Origin: Clostridia bacterium
GTDB taxonomy: Bacteria; Bacillota; Clostridia; TANB77; CAG-508
NCBI GenBank assembly: GCA_017458285.1
Contig: JAFTFU010000072.1
Coordinates: 1-51,679 of the forward strand
Direction: 5' to 3'
Length of the DNA stretch: 51,679 nucleotides
The translations under genes were made by a program, and so were the position numbers. Below, piece after piece: positions 9,521 through 19,562 of the stretch; within the stretch, counting starts at the first letter, position 1, and each line of letters opens with the position of its first letter. The notes beneath the pieces were generated by a model. That model was not told the origin of the DNA, searched no databases, and saw only the letters and a program-made list of their open reading frames with translations.

Positions 9521-10291
9521 TTAGAAAATTCTAAGTATATCTTTGTATGTTACATATAGCGATAATGCTATGAGAAGTGAAAAACCTAACAATTGTAGTT
9601 TTGCTTCTGTTTCTATTTTTAAAGGCTTTTTTCGTATTGCTTCTATTATTAGTAAAACTATTTTTCCACCGTCTAATGCTGGAATTGGAAGTAAATTTGT
9701 TATTCCCAATGAAATTGAAATTACTGCCATTATATATATATAATTTGCAATTCCTGTTGTTTTAATTACAATTTCAGAAATTCCCACAGGTCCAGTCATC
9801 TGTTCAAATGATATACCATGTGTAAACATTTGTATTACACTGTTTCCTAACTCCAATATAAAATCTTTAGTTGCAATTGAGCCATAATAAATTCTATTTA
9901 AGAATGTATCTCTGCTAGCATCTGCAAAACTTATTCCAACTGTTGATATTAATATAAAATATACTAATATTCCAAAAATAATGTTTACCAATGCACCAGC
10001 AGCTACTATTGCAATTCTTCTTGGAATGCTTGCTTTTGAAAAAGAACCTACTTCGTTAGATTCTTCTGTTTCTCCTTCCATGCTTACAAATCCACCAAGT
10101 GGAATTAATCTAATAGCATATTTTGTTTCTTTTCCTTGTTTTTGCCAAATAGTTTTGCCAAATCCTATAGCAAATTCATTTACCTTGACTTTGCATAGCT
10201 TTGCAACAATGAAATGTCCACCCTCATGTATAAATATTAGGAATCCTAATAAAAATATTATCTTTATTGCGTTTATTATAAAACCTATCAA
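9521..10291 (-). CDS. rseP: RseP-like site-2 membrane protease, short form without PDZ
   Basis: 256 aa, multi-pass M50 protease. Zinc motif HEGGH at residues 22-26; the third ligand motif NLLPIPALDGGK has D207. The family normally has a PDZ domain between the second helix and the core and is about 340-430 aa. Here only about 40 residues (SFADASRDTF...) separate the helix near 105-120 from TGPVGISEI, so the PDZ is missing. It cuts transmembrane segments such as anti-sigma remnants. It follows cdsA as in other Firmicutes, but dxr, usually between them, is absent. Confidence 0.9.
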   Translation of the reverse strand: MIGFIINAIKIIFLLGFLIFIHEGGHFIVAKLCKVKVNEFAIGFGKTIWQKQGKETKYAIRLIPLGGFVSMEGETEESNEVGSFSKASIPRRIAIVAAGALVNIIFGILVYFILISTVGISFADASRDTFLNRIYYGSIATKDFILELGNSVIQMFTHGISFEQMTGPVGISEIVIKTTGIANYIYIMAVISISLGITNLLPIPALDGGKIVLLIIEAIRKKPLKIETEAKLQLLGFSLLIALSLYVTYKDILRIF

Positions 10292-10371
10292 CTTTTTCCT
10301 CCTCTATAATAAGTATTTAATAAATTGATACTTGCTAGTGTTAATAATAAAAGTCCAAAATATGGACTTTA

Positions 10372-11202
10372 TTATATTAAACTTAATAATACATATGCAA
10401 ATGGTGCTATAAATAATAAACTATCTATTCTGTCTAACATTCCTCCATGTCCTGGTATTAAATTTCCAAAATCTTTTACTTCCACATCTCTTTTTATTGA
10501 CGAAGCTGCAAAGTCTCCTATTTGACCTATTATACTAAGTACTAATCCTATTATTGTTGTTTTTATTAAAGAAATTTGCATATTAAATGCTATATTCATA
10601 ACATATGTAAATCCTATCGTAAATATTATTGTTCCAATAATTCCCGCTATGCATCCTTCTATTGATTTATTTGGACTTATTTTACTAAATTTGTGCTTTC
10701 CAAATCTTTTGCCTATTAGATATGCAAATATGTCTGTTCCCCATGCTGCAATAATTGCATACCATATTAATACTTTTCCATTTTCCATTCCTCTGACTAT
10801 TGCTATGCACATTGAAAAAAATACTACATAGCATATTCCTAAAAATGTATATGCTATATCACTAAAAGTTGTTTTCATGTTAGTTAATATTATTTGTAAA
10901 AATAGTATTAACAATATTGTTGGAATTGCTATAAATCCAATAGTAGGTATAAATTTAGCTGGCACTATATGTATAAATGCTATAGATACACAACTTAAAT
11001 ATGCTAACCATCTTACTGGATTTGCTTTTTTCGATACGGCATTTAAGTATTCATGTATTGCAATACCAGCTATAATCGCCATAGCCACATCTACAATATA
11101 TTTATTTCCTAAAACCATTATTATTGCAACTAGTGGAAATCCTATTAGTGCAGAAACAATTCTTTTTATGTCTATTTTTTTCTTTGTTTTTTCTTTTTCC
11201 AT
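10372..11202 (-). CDS. cdsA: Phosphatidate cytidylyltransferase
   Basis: 276 aa integral membrane enzyme that makes CDP-diacylglycerol from phosphatidate and CTP. The C-terminal signature is intact: SSIKRDVEVKDFGNLIPGHG followed by GMLDRIDSLLF. About eight hydrophobic helices are visible. It lies between uppS and rseP in the usual order. The start ATG has no SD within 20 nt; a strong AAAGGAGA (11230-11237) is separated from it by a perfect hairpin (see that entry). In-frame TAA at about 11215 excludes an upstream start. Confidence 0.95.
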   Translation of the reverse strand: MEKEKTKKKIDIKRIVSALIGFPLVAIIMVLGNKYIVDVAMAIIAGIAIHEYLNAVSKKANPVRWLAYLSCVSIAFIHIVPAKFIPTIGFIAIPTILLILFLQIILTNMKTTFSDIAYTFLGICYVVFFSMCIAIVRGMENGKVLIWYAIIAAWGTDIFAYLIGKRFGKHKFSKISPNKSIEGCIAGIIGTIIFTIGFTYVMNIAFNMQISLIKTTIIGLVLSIIGQIGDFAASSIKRDVEVKDFGNLIPGHGGMLDRIDSLLFIAPFAYVLLSLI

Positions 11203-11210
11203 CTTGTATG

Positions 11211-11229
11211 TGTGTTAGTTACTAACACA
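11211..11229 (-). promoter_or_regulatory. Hairpin between the SD and start codon of cdsA
   Basis: TGTGTTA and TAACACA arms with a 5-nt loop (whole dyad 11211-11229, 9-bp perfect arms in DNA). The SD core lies immediately 5' (11230-11237) and the ATG is 9 nt 3'. Linear spacing is about 27 nt; with the hairpin folded it is about 8 nt, the normal distance. Confidence 0.5.
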
Positions 11230-11310
11230 TCTCCTTTCCTCAAATATCTTGAAGTTTTATTTTTGCTTATATTTCAATGAAAACTTAATCTTTTTATTGA
11301 TATTTTTCTT

Positions 11311-12018
11311 TTAATTTGCACCAAATTTTCTTACTCTCTTATTATATTCTTTTATTGCTTCGTCTAAGTCTTCTTCTGCAAAATCTGGCCATTTCTTATT
11401 TACAAAATATAGTTCAGAATATACTGATTGCCATGGTAAAAATCCGCTTAGTCTTATTTCCCCACTTGTTCTTATTATTAAATCAGGGTCTGGCATGTTT
11501 GCTGTATAGATATTTGCAGAAATTGTCTCTTCAGTTATCTCATCTTCTTTTAGTTCTCCATTTTTTACCTTTTTTGCTATTTCTTTTACGGCTCTTACTA
11601 TTTCATCTCTTCCACCATAATTTAATGCAATATTAAATGTAACACCTGTATTATCTTTAGTTCTTTCCATACATCTTTGTATGCTTTTTTGCATTCCGTC
11701 TGATAATCCATTAATATTACCTAAAATTTTTACTCTGATATTTTCTGTGTCTGCTCTTTTTGAATAATCATCTAAATAGTTTTGAAGTAATGTCATTAAT
11801 GCTTTTACTTCTTCTTCTGCTCTTTTCCAATTTTCAGTTGAAAATGCATAAACTGTTATATATTTTAATCCGATTTTATTTGCATACCTTACTATTTTCT
11901 CAAGTGTTTTTGCACCTTCTTTATGTCCAGAAGGTACGCTTTTTCCATTTTCTTTTGCCCATCTTCTATTTCCGTCCATTATTATTCCAATATGTGCTGG
12001 CATATTTAGTTCTTCCAT
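11311..12018 (-). CDS. uppS: Isoprenyl (undecaprenyl) diphosphate synthase
   Basis: 235 aa cis-prenyltransferase making the C55 lipid carrier for wall synthesis. The substrate loop HIGIIMDGNRRWA carries the catalytic Asp, and the C-terminal signature RTSGEIRLSGFLPWQSVYSE is intact. It lies 84 nt after frr and about 108 nt before cdsA in the pyrH-frr-uppS-cdsA-rseP operon. Confidence 0.96.
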   Translation of the reverse strand: MEELNMPAHIGIIMDGNRRWAKENGKSVPSGHKEGAKTLEKIVRYANKIGLKYITVYAFSTENWKRAEEEVKALMTLLQNYLDDYSKRADTENIRVKILGNINGLSDGMQKSIQRCMERTKDNTGVTFNIALNYGGRDEIVRAVKEIAKKVKNGELKEDEITEETISANIYTANMPDPDLIIRTSGEIRLSGFLPWQSVYSELYFVNKKWPDFAEEDLDEAIKEYNKRVRKFGAN

Positions 12019-12102
12019 TTTATTTATTCCTTTCTTTTTTCTAATTCATTATTTTGTGAATTTAGATTTATTCTTCTTTATTTTCCATGGACTTTTTTAT
12101 TT

Positions 12103-12651
12103 TTATATATTCATTATATCTAATTCTTTATTTGCTAATATTTTGTCTATTTCATCTATTTTAGAGTCTGTTATTTTTTGTATTTCATTTTCAGCTGTTT
12201 TTAAATCATCTTCTGTAATTTCACTTGCTTTTTGTTTTGCTTTAAATTCATCTATTCCGTCTCTTCTAGCTCCTCTTATAGATACTTTTGCTTCTTCTGC
12301 AATTTTTCTTATATCTTTTACTAAGTCTTTTCTTCTTTCTTCTGTTAACTCTGGAAATGTTAGTCTTATTACTTTTCCGTCGTTATTTGGGTTTATTCCG
12401 ATGTCTGATGCTAATATTGCTTTTTCAATTTCTTTTAGACAACTTATATCCCATGGTTGAATTACTATTAATCTTGCCTCAGGTACTGATACTGCTGCAA
12501 CTTGATTTATTGGTGTTGGTGTTCCATAATATTCTATTTTTATTTTATTTAATATTGCTGGATTTGCTCTTCCAGCTCTAACCTCTGCTAATTTTTGTGT
12601 GTACGCTGTTATTGTTTTTTCCATTCTTTCTTTAATATTTGTATAATCCAT
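12103..12651 (-). CDS. frr: Ribosome recycling factor
   Basis: 182 aa, near the normal 185. Conserved segments: VRAGRANPAIL, YYGTPTPINQVA, PWDISCLKEIEKAI, LTEERRKDLVKDIRKIAEEAK and RDGIDEFK. With EF-G it splits post-termination ribosomes. SD AAAGGAAG precedes ATG 12651; pyrH ends 38 nt upstream. Confidence 0.97.
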   Translation of the reverse strand: MDYTNIKERMEKTITAYTQKLAEVRAGRANPAILNKIKIEYYGTPTPINQVAAVSVPEARLIVIQPWDISCLKEIEKAILASDIGINPNNDGKVIRLTFPELTEERRKDLVKDIRKIAEEAKVSIRGARRDGIDEFKAKQKASEITEDDLKTAENEIQKITDSKIDEIDKILANKELDIMNI

Positions 12652-12689
12652 TTTTATTCTTCCTTTCCTTTTTTATTCCAATATATTTT

Positions 12690-13403
12690 TTAGCAAGATA
12701 CTGTTGTTCCTACATTTTCACCTTTTACCGCTCTTACAATATTTTCTGGGTCTGCAATTCCAAACACTAGTAATGGCATATTATTGTCTTTGCATAATGC
12801 TGTTGCTGTTGAATCCATAACTTTTAGGTCTTTTGTTAATACTTCTGTATATGAAATTTCTGTATATTTTTCAGCAGTTGGATCTACTTTTGGGTCTGCT
12901 GAATATACTCCATCTATATTTTTTCCAAGTAATATTACATCTGCTTCTGTTTCTACTGCTCTTAGAGCTGCTGCTGTGTCAGTTGTGAAATATGGATTTC
13001 CAGTTCCACATGCAAATATTACAACTCTCCCTTTTTCTAAGTGTTTTGTCGCTTTTCTTTTTATATATGGCTCTGCAATTTTGCTCATCTCAATCGCTGT
13101 TTGAACTCTTGTAAATAATCCTCTTGCTTCTAAAGCATCTTGCAATGCTAATGCATTCATTGTTGTTGCAAGCATTCCCATGTAGTCTGCTGTTGTTTTT
13201 TCCATTTGTTCTCCATTACGTCTTCCTCTCCAGAAATTCCCACCACCAACTACTATTGATACTTGAACTCCAAGTTCTACTATTTCTTTTACTTTATCAC
13301 ATATGTCTCCTAATACTTTTATGTTTATTCCTGTTTTATCTTTTCCTGCTAATGCTTCTCCACTTAATTTTAATAATACTCTTTTATATTTGGTTTTTTC
13401 CAA
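12690..13403 (-). CDS. pyrH: UMP kinase
   Basis: 237 aa amino-acid-kinase-fold enzyme, UMP + ATP to UDP. Motifs: KLSGEALAG near the N-terminus, [11 protein letters not shown], and [20 protein letters not shown]. The start is TTG-like in strength with SD AAAGGGAGG. rpsB and tsf, often upstream, are not here. First gene of the operon running down to rseP. Confidence 0.96.
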   Translation of the reverse strand: MEKTKYKRVLLKLSGEALAGKDKTGINIKVLGDICDKVKEIVELGVQVSIVVGGGNFWRGRRNGEQMEKTTADYMGMLATTMNALALQDALEARGLFTRVQTAIEMSKIAEPYIKRKATKHLEKGRVVIFACGTGNPYFTTDTAAALRAVETEADVILLGKNIDGVYSADPKVDPTAEKYTEISYTEVLTKDLKVMDSTATALCKDNNMPLLVFGIADPENIVRAVKGENVGTTVSC

Positions 13404-13443
13404 TTTTATTTCCTCCCTTTGGCTTTTTATAAAATTCGGTTAC

Positions 13444-13471
13444 ATTATATCATATTTTTAAAAAAAGTCAC
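13444..13471 (-). promoter_or_regulatory. Candidate pyrH operon promoter
   Basis: On the - strand: GTGACT (13471-13466), a 16-bp spacer and TATAAT (13449-13444), about 40 nt before pyrH. The -35 overlaps the acpP terminator stem. Confidence 0.4.
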
Positions 13472-13489
13472 TAGTTTTAGTGACTTTTT
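13462..13489 (-). terminator. Terminator after acpP
   Basis: A perfect 12-bp stem (13462-13473 with 13478-13489), loop GTTT, followed on the - strand by T-rich sequence. It separates plsX-acpP from the pyrH operon. Confidence 0.85.
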
Positions 13490-13507
13490 ATTAATTATTC
13501 TTTTTTA

Positions 13508-13747
13508 TTAAACGTTTTCTTTTATGTAGTCAACTACATCTCCTACTGTTACAACTTTTTCTGCATCAGCATCTGGAATTTCTATATCAAATTCTTCTTC
13601 TAATGCCATTATTAATTCAACTATGTCTAGTGAATCAGCTCCTAAGTCATCTATAAATGATGCTTCAGTTGTTACTGTTGCTTCAGTAACTCCTAATTGC
13701 TCTACAATTATCGCTTTTACTTTCTCAAATACTTCTTCTGAACTCAT
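13508..13747 (-). CDS. acpP: Acyl carrier protein
   Basis: 79 aa, acidic. The phosphopantetheine site is [18 protein letters not shown], with the modified Ser in DSL. It carries acyl chains for fatty acid and phospholipid synthesis. It follows plsX, the enzyme that uses acyl-ACP; SD AGGAGGTGAAC precedes the ATG. Terminator directly downstream. Confidence 0.97.
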   Translation of the reverse strand: MSSEEVFEKVKAIIVEQLGVTEATVTTEASFIDDLGADSLDIVELIMALEEEFDIEIPDADAEKVVTVGDVVDYIKENV

Positions 13748-13834
13748 GATTTATAAGTTCACCTCCTCTCAAGTTTTAAAATGTATATTTTCAACATTTC
13801 TTCTTTTTTGTATGCCTAATTTATATTATATGTT

Positions 13835-14884
13835 TTAATTTTTGTCAAGGTTTTCTTTAGCCTTTTTTTGAATTTTTTCAAATTCTTCTGTCATTTTTTC
13901 TACTGCTCTGTTTTCAACAAATTTTTCAGCTTGTTTTATTGTAAATTCAAATAGCTTCTCATCACTACTTCCATGTGCTTTTACTACTGGTTTTTTTACA
14001 CCTAAAAATAATGCTCCACCATAAGATTTATAATCCATTGCTTTTTTTAGATTGTTTATGGCTGGTAATGAAGGTATCGCACATATTTTTCTCCATAAAT
14101 TTTTCATAAAGCTTTCTGTAAGAGTTCTTTTTACAAATTTTCCTAATCCTTCTGTTGTTTTTAAAAATACGTTTCCTGTAAAACCATCTGTAACTATTGC
14201 ATCAATTTCTCCTGAAAATGCTTCTCTTCCTTCTACATTTCCTATAAAGTTTATTCCAAGTTCTGGAGATTTTTCTTTTAATAATTTATATGATTCTTTA
14301 GTAAGCTCATTTCCCTTTGTTTCTTCTGTCCCTATGTTTAGTAATCCTATTGCTGGTTTTTCAATTCCAAACGTGTTGTGTAGATATATTGTTGCCATTT
14401 GTGCAAATTGTAATAGATTTAATGGTTTACAGTTTGTGTTTGAACCTGAATCTATTAATAATAATTGGCTTTTATATGCTGGTAAAATTCCTGCTAATGC
14501 TGGTCTATCTATTCCTTTTATTCTTCCTACCAACAGTGTTGCTCCCGCAAGCAGAGCTCCTGAATTTCCTGCTGAAATGAATACGTCTCCTTCTCCATTT
14601 TTTAACATATTAAATCCGACTACCATCGATGAGTCTTTTTTATGTTTTATACTATCTGTTGGTCCGTCTTCCATTTCTATTGTTTCTGTTGCATTTTTTA
14701 TTTTTAATCTTTCTGATACTTCTTCCATTTCTTTTCCAGTAAATTCTTTTATCTTGTTTCTTATTACTTCTTCTTTTCCTATTAATGTAATTTCTGCTTT
14801 TATATCTTTGATTGCTTTTAATGCTCCTTTTATATTTGCATCTGGTGCATTGTCTCCACCCATTGCGTCTAGTAATATATTCAC
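13835..14884 (-). CDS. plsX: Phosphate acyltransferase PlsX
   Basis: 349 aa. N-terminus NILLDAMGGDNAPDANIKGA; also FISAGNSGALLAGATLLVGRIKGIDRPALA (given in part) and GNVEGREAFSGEIDAIVTDGF. It makes acyl-phosphate from acyl-ACP for PlsY. The start codon is GTG at 14884 with SD GGGAGGAAA. The fatty-acid genes that often follow (fabD, fabG) are absent; only acpP follows. Confidence 0.95.
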   Translation of the reverse strand: MNILLDAMGGDNAPDANIKGALKAIKDIKAEITLIGKEEVIRNKIKEFTGKEMEEVSERLKIKNATETIEMEDGPTDSIKHKKDSSMVVGFNMLKNGEGDVFISAGNSGALLAGATLLVGRIKGIDRPALAGILPAYKSQLLLIDSGSNTNCKPLNLLQFAQMATIYLHNTFGIEKPAIGLLNIGTEETKGNELTKESYKLLKEKSPELGINFIGNVEGREAFSGEIDAIVTDGFTGNVFLKTTEGLGKFVKRTLTESFMKNLWRKICAIPSLPAINNLKKAMDYKSYGGALFLGVKKPVVKAHGSSDEKLFEFTIKQAEKFVENRAVEKMTEEFEKIQKKAKENLDKN

Positions 14885-15229
14885 TCTTTTTTCCTCCCAA
14901 TAATTTTTAATATGTATATTTTATTATTGATTTACGAAAAAATCAATACTTTTGTGAAAACTATAGTATTTTTTTTACCAAAAGTAGTTTCTTTCTCAAC
15001 TATTGGCTATTACACTATTAAGAATGATGCAAAGAAAACCTTACAAAGAGCCTAAAATAATAGGTATTTACTTTAACTATTGATAATCGTTCACAATCCT
15101 CATATAAAAATGTTTCAAACGCAACTATTGACTTTCAGCCTAAAAAAACTTGCAAAAAAAGAAACCCTAATGAAAGTATATTCATTAAAGTCTCTTTTTT
15201 ATTATTTAATTATATATTATATTCTATAA
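14885..15229. other. Intergenic region between tuf and plsX
   Basis: No ORF. It holds the tuf terminator (15161-15194) and the plsX leader. AACTATTG occurs three times (14998-15005, 15075-15082, 15123-15130), seen on the coding strand as CAATAGTT. No known FapR or FabT box was recognised. Confidence 0.5.
15161..15194 (-). terminator. Terminator of the str/tuf transcript
   Basis: A 13-bp stem with three G-U pairs (15182-15194 with 15161-15173), then seven T on the - strand. It is 36 nt after the tuf stop. Confidence 0.75.
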
Positions 15230-16432
15230 TTAAGCAATTATGTCTGCTACAACTCCTGAACCTACAGTTCTTCCACCTTCACGTATAGCGAATCTTAATC
15301 CTTTTTCTATAGCGATTGGTGTGATAAGTTCGATAGTCATAGAAACGTTATCTCCTGGCATTACCATTTCTGTTCCAGCAGGTAATTCAATAACACCTGT
15401 TACGTCTGTTGTTCTGAAATAGAATTGTGGTCTGTATCCGTTGAAGAATGGTGTATGTCTTCCACCTTCTTCTTTAGTTAATACATAAACTTCAGAAGTG
15501 AATTTTGTATGTGGATTGATTGTTCCTGGTTTTGCAAGAACTTGACCTCTCTCAACATCTTTTCTATCAATACCTCTTAATAATGCTCCAGCATTGTCTC
15601 CAGCTTCAGCTGAATCTAATTGTTTTCTGAACATTTCAAGACCTGTGATTACAGTTTTTCTTCTTTCTGTTGTTAATCCGATGATTTCAACTTCTTCTTG
15701 TAATTTGATTTGTCCTCTTTCAACTCTACCAGTAACAACTGTACCTCTACCACTTATTGTCATTACGTCTTCGATTGGCATTAAGAATGGTTGGTCAACT
15801 GGTCTTTCTGGTGTTGGGATATAGCTATCAACTGCATCCATTAATTCTTTCATTGGAGCATATACAGGATCGTTAGGATCTGTTGATGTGCTCTCTAATA
15901 CTGCTAATGATGAACCTTTAACTACTGGAATATCATCTCCTGGGAAATCATAGCTTGATAATAAGTCTCTAACTTCCATTTCAACTAATTCTAATAATTC
16001 TGGGTCGTCAACCATATCACATTTGTTTAAGTAAACAACGATGTATTTTACACCTACTTGTCTTGCTAATAAGATGTGCTCTCTTGTTTGAGGCATTGGT
16101 CCATCAGCTGCTGATACTACTAATATAGCACCATCCATTTGTGCTGCACCTGTAATCATGTTCTTTACGTAGTCAGCATGTCCTGGGCAGTCTACGTGTG
16201 CGTAGTGTCTTGTTTCTGTTTCATATTCCACGTGAGCTGTGTTGATTGTGATTCCTCTTGCTTGTTCTTCTGGTGCTCCGTCGATTTGATCATATGCTTT
16301 GTATTGAGCTTTACCTAATAATCCTAAGTATTTAGTAATAGCTGCTGTTGTTGTTGTTTTACCGTGGTCAACATGTCCGATTGTACCGATGTTAACGTGT
16401 GGTTTTGTTCTTTCAAATTTTGCTTTTGCCAT
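15230..16432 (-). CDS. tuf: Elongation factor Tu
   Basis: 400 aa GTPase delivering aminoacyl-tRNA to the ribosome. G1 GHVDHGKT, G3 [10 protein letters not shown]4 NKCD and domain II/III regions ([21 protein letters not shown]) are intact. SD AAGGAGGAA precedes ATG 16432. It is last of the str order rpsL-rpsG-fusA-tuf but has its own promoter in the fusA-tuf gap. Confidence 0.99.
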   Translation of the reverse strand: MAKAKFERTKPHVNIGTIGHVDHGKTTTTAAITKYLGLLGKAQYKAYDQIDGAPEEQARGITINTAHVEYETETRHYAHVDCPGHADYVKNMITGAAQMDGAILVVSAADGPMPQTREHILLARQVGVKYIVVYLNKCDMVDDPELLELVEMEVRDLLSSYDFPGDDIPVVKGSSLAVLESTSTDPNDPVYAPMKELMDAVDSYIPTPERPVDQPFLMPIEDVMTISGRGTVVTGRVERGQIKLQEEVEIIGLTTERRKTVITGLEMFRKQLDSAEAGDNAGALLRGIDRKDVERGQVLAKPGTINPHTKFTSEVYVLTKEEGGRHTPFFNGYRPQFYFRTTDVTGVIELPAGTEMVMPGDNVSMTIELITPIAIEKGLRFAIREGGRTVGSGVVADIIA

Positions 16433-16578
16433 TTGAAAATTCCTCCTTTAATTTTTACTTTAAGCTAATGTTTTTCATAGCTTTTAAATATTTAAAATTT
16501 AATTTTTATACTATTAGAATTTTAATATGTAAAATTCTAATAGTTAAACTTAAATTTAATAACAATTTGATTTATTGC

Positions 16579-16607
16579 ATTATATACTATTTTATATAAA
16601 AATGCAA
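16579..16607 (-). promoter_or_regulatory. tuf promoter
   Basis: On the - strand: TTGCAT (16607-16602), a 17-bp spacer and TATAAT (16584-16579), giving a leader of about 140 nt before tuf. Confidence 0.6.
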
Positions 16608-16629
16608 GTATAAACTTTAAATTTATAGA

Positions 16630-16716
16630 TTATCTGTTGGCCATTATAAATGCACCAATGAAAAATAATATAACAATACATCCTAATTCTATATTATTTA
16701 TTATTTTTCCATACAT
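16630..16716 (-). CDS. Small 28-residue membrane protein after fusA
   Basis: Reads MYGKIINNIELGCIVILFF then IGAFIMANR: one hydrophobic helix with a short charged tail. It begins 15 nt after the fusA stop, and its SD AGGTGA lies 8 nt upstream, directly behind that stop codon, so it could be translated from the fusA mRNA. No known family recognised. The SD and helix support it; its length and AT-rich setting keep confidence moderate. Confidence 0.4.
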   Translation of the reverse strand: MYGKIINNIELGCIVILFFIGAFIMANR

Positions 16717-16731
16717 TATCAAATTCACCTA

Positions 16732-18816
16732 CTAATCTTCTTTTTTTCTTGAAGCTATGATTGTTTCAAGAACTGATTTAGGAACTTCTTCATAATGAGA
16801 TGGTTCCATTGAGTATGTTCCTCTACCTTGTGTTTTAGAACGTAAGTCTGTAGCATATCCAAACATTTCTGATAATGGAATAAATGAATGAATTTCTTGC
16901 ATTCCATCATTTGCGTCCATTCCTTCCATTCTACCACGTCTTGAGTTTACATCTCCTATAACGTCTCCCATGTATTCTTCTGGAACAACGATTTCAACTT
17001 TCATTATTGGCTCTAAGATAACTGATTTTGCTTGTTTACATCCTTCTTTGAATGCCATTGATGCAGCTATTTTGAACGCCATTTCTGAAGAGTCAACTTC
17101 ATGGTATGAACCGTCTACTAATGATACTTTAAAGTCGATTACTGGGTAACCAGCTAATATACCACTTTCAGCAGCTTCTCTCATTCCTTGTTCAATTGGT
17201 TTGATGTATTCTTTTGGAACAGCTCCTCCAACGATTTTGCTTTCGAATTCTATTCCTTTTCCTGGTTCTAATGGTTCCATTTCAAACCATACATCACCGT
17301 ATTGTCCTTTACCACCTGATTGACGTATAAATTTACCTTGAACTTTAACTTTGTTTCTAATAGTTTCTTTATATGCAACTTGTGGTTTACCAACATTACA
17401 TTCAACCTTGAATTCTCTTTTTAATCTGTCTACAATTATGTCTAAGTGTAATTCACCCATTCCGGCAATAATTGTTTGACCTGTTTCATGGTTTGTATAT
17501 GCTTTGAATGTTGGATCTTCTTCAGCTAATTTTGACAATGCGATTCCCATTTTTTCTTGAGCTGCTTTATCTTTTGGTTCGATAGCAATATCGATAACTG
17601 GCTCTGGGAATTCCATTTTTTCAAGTATTACTGGATTGTTTAAATCACATAATGTGTCTCCAGTTGTTACTTCTTTTAATCCTACTGCAGCTGCAATATC
17701 TCCAGAATATACTTTATCAATATCTTCTCTATGATTTGCGTGCATTTGTACGATTCTTCCTATTCTCTCTTTTTTGTCCTTTGTAGCATTTAATATTGTT
17801 GAACCTGTTTCTACTGTTCCAGAATATACTCTGAAGAAACATAATTTTCCTACAAATGGGTCTGTTGCAATTTTAAATGCTAAAGCTGAGAATGGTTCTG
17901 AATCAGATGTTTTTCTTTCAACTTCAGTTTCTCCGTCTAAAGCTGTTCCTTTAACGTGAGCTATATCTAATGGAGATGGCATAAAGTCAATTATTGCATC
18001 TAATAATTCTTGTACACCTTTGTTCTTGTATGAAGAACCGCAGCATACTGGAACTAATGTGTTTGCAATTGTTCCTTTACGTAATCCTAATTTAATATCT
18101 TCGTCAGATAATTCTTCTCCTTCAAGATATTTCATCATTAATTCTTCATCTTGTTCAGCAGCAGCTTCAATCATTGCTGTTCTAGCTGCTTTTGCATCTT
18201 CTAACATATCTGCAGGAATATCGCATTCTTCAATTTCTTTTCCTGCATCATCTTTGTGGATGAATGCTTTCATTTTTATTAAGTCTACGATTCCTTGGAA
18301 ATTGTCTTCAGCTCCGATTGGTAATTGGATTGGAACTGGGTTTGCACGTAATCTATTTTTTAATTGATCAACGCATAATTGGAAGTTAGCTCCTACAATG
18401 TCCATTTTGTTTACATATACCATTCTTGGTACATGATATTTGTCAGCTTGTCTCCAAACTGTTTCTGTTTGTGGTTGAACTCCACCTTTTGCAGCTAATA
18501 CTGTAACTGAACCATCAAGTACTCTTAATGATCTTTGTACTTCTACAGTAAAGTCAACGTGTCCTGGTGTATCAATTATATTGATTCTGTTGTTTTTCCA
18601 GAAACATGTTGTTGCAGCAGATGTTATTGTAATACCTCTTTCTTGTTCTTGGTCCATCCAGTCCATTGTTGCATCACCTTCATGAACTTCTCCTATTTTG
18701 TGTGTTTTTCCTGTATAAAATAATATTCTCTCTGTTGTTGTTGTTTTACCAGCATCAATGTGAGCCATTATTCCTATATTTCTTGTTCTTTCTAATGGGT
18801 ATTGTCTTCCTGCCAT
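16732..18816 (-). CDS. fusA: Elongation factor G
   Basis: 694 aa translocase GTPase. G1 [16 protein letters not shown]3 [10 protein letters not shown]4 NKMD, switch region RGITITSAA; domain IV has the [18 protein letters not shown] segment. Normal length. It lies between rpsG and tuf; it also acts with Frr in ribosome recycling. SD GAGGAGG before ATG 18816. Confidence 0.99.
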   Translation of the reverse strand: MAGRQYPLERTRNIGIMAHIDAGKTTTTERILFYTGKTHKIGEVHEGDATMDWMDQEQERGITITSAATTCFWKNNRINIIDTPGHVDFTVEVQRSLRVLDGSVTVLAAKGGVQPQTETVWRQADKYHVPRMVYVNKMDIVGANFQLCVDQLKNRLRANPVPIQLPIGAEDNFQGIVDLIKMKAFIHKDDAGKEIEECDIPADMLEDAKAARTAMIEAAAEQDEELMMKYLEGEELSDEDIKLGLRKGTIANTLVPVCCGSSYKNKGVQELLDAIIDFMPSPLDIAHVKGTALDGETEVERKTSDSEPFSALAFKIATDPFVGKLCFFRVYSGTVETGSTILNATKDKKERIGRIVQMHANHREDIDKVYSGDIAAAVGLKEVTTGDTLCDLNNPVILEKMEFPEPVIDIAIEPKDKAAQEKMGIALSKLAEEDPTFKAYTNHETGQTIIAGMGELHLDIIVDRLKREFKVECNVGKPQVAYKETIRNKVKVQGKFIRQSGGKGQYGDVWFEMEPLEPGKGIEFESKIVGGAVPKEYIKPIEQGMREAAESGILAGYPVIDFKVSLVDGSYHEVDSSEMAFKIAASMAFKEGCKQAKSVILEPIMKVEIVVPEEYMGDVIGDVNSRRGRMEGMDANDGMQEIHSFIPLSEMFGYATDLRSKTQGRGTYSMEPSHYEEVPKSVLETIIASRKKED

Positions 18817-18887
18817 GTTTATTTTTTCCTCCTCTCGGTATCTATTTCACTTTATATTAAAATGAAATTAGAATGGTAAAATTTTTA

Positions 18888-19358
18888 TTACCATTTGTAA
18901 TGTGCGAAAGCTTTGTTAGCTTCTGCCATTCTGTGTGTATCTTCTTTCTTCTTGAATGCTCCACCGTTTCCAGCTACTGCATCTAAGATTTCTCCTGCTA
19001 ATTTTTCAGCCATTGTTTTTTCATGTCTATTTCTAGCATATGTTACTAACCATCTTAAACCTAAAGTTTGTCTTCTTTCTGGTCTTATTTCTAATGGTAC
19101 TTGGTATGTTGCTCCACCTACTCTTCTTGCTTTTACTTCAAGAACTGGCATGATGTTTTCTAATGCTGCTTCAAATACTTCTAAAGGATTTTTTCCTTCT
19201 TTTTCTTTGATTATGTCGAATGCATCATAAACTATTCCTTGAGCTATTGTTTTTTTACCATCTAACATGATGTTGTTTATTAATTTTGTAACAACTTTGC
19301 TGTTGTATATTGGGTCTGGTAACACATCTCTTTTTGCTACATATCCTCTTCTTGGCAC
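18888..19358 (-). CDS. rpsG: 30S ribosomal protein S7
   Basis: 156 aa, standard length. N-terminus [20 protein letters not shown] and core [20 protein letters not shown]. It binds the 3' major domain of 16S rRNA. rpsL is 204 nt upstream, a long gap for this operon with AT-rich self-complementary sequence but no clear terminator. Confidence 0.98.
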   Translation of the reverse strand: MPRRGYVAKRDVLPDPIYNSKVVTKLINNIMLDGKKTIAQGIVYDAFDIIKEKEGKNPLEVFEAALENIMPVLEVKARRVGGATYQVPLEIRPERRQTLGLRWLVTYARNRHEKTMAEKLAGEILDAVAGNGGAFKKKEDTHRMAEANKAFAHYKW

Positions 19359-19562
19359 TTTCCTTCACTCCTTTCAATTTTGATATTGTTTTTTCAATAT
19401 CATTTTGCAATTTGCTTGCAGAATACTATTTTAGTATTCAAAGTTACTCTAAAAATTTAATTTTCAGTAAGTGCTCTTATCATCTATTCTAAATTTAAGT
19501 CCATTAATTTAGTAAGAATAAAGTGCACTGCTTTAGCTTTTTTCAAGCTTTATTTTTAACCA

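Noticed and set aside
19376..19562. S7-binding regulatory structure in the rpsL-rpsG gap
   Set aside because: Complementary segments exist (around 19466-19530), but pairing is broken and AT-rich; not enough to claim a regulator.
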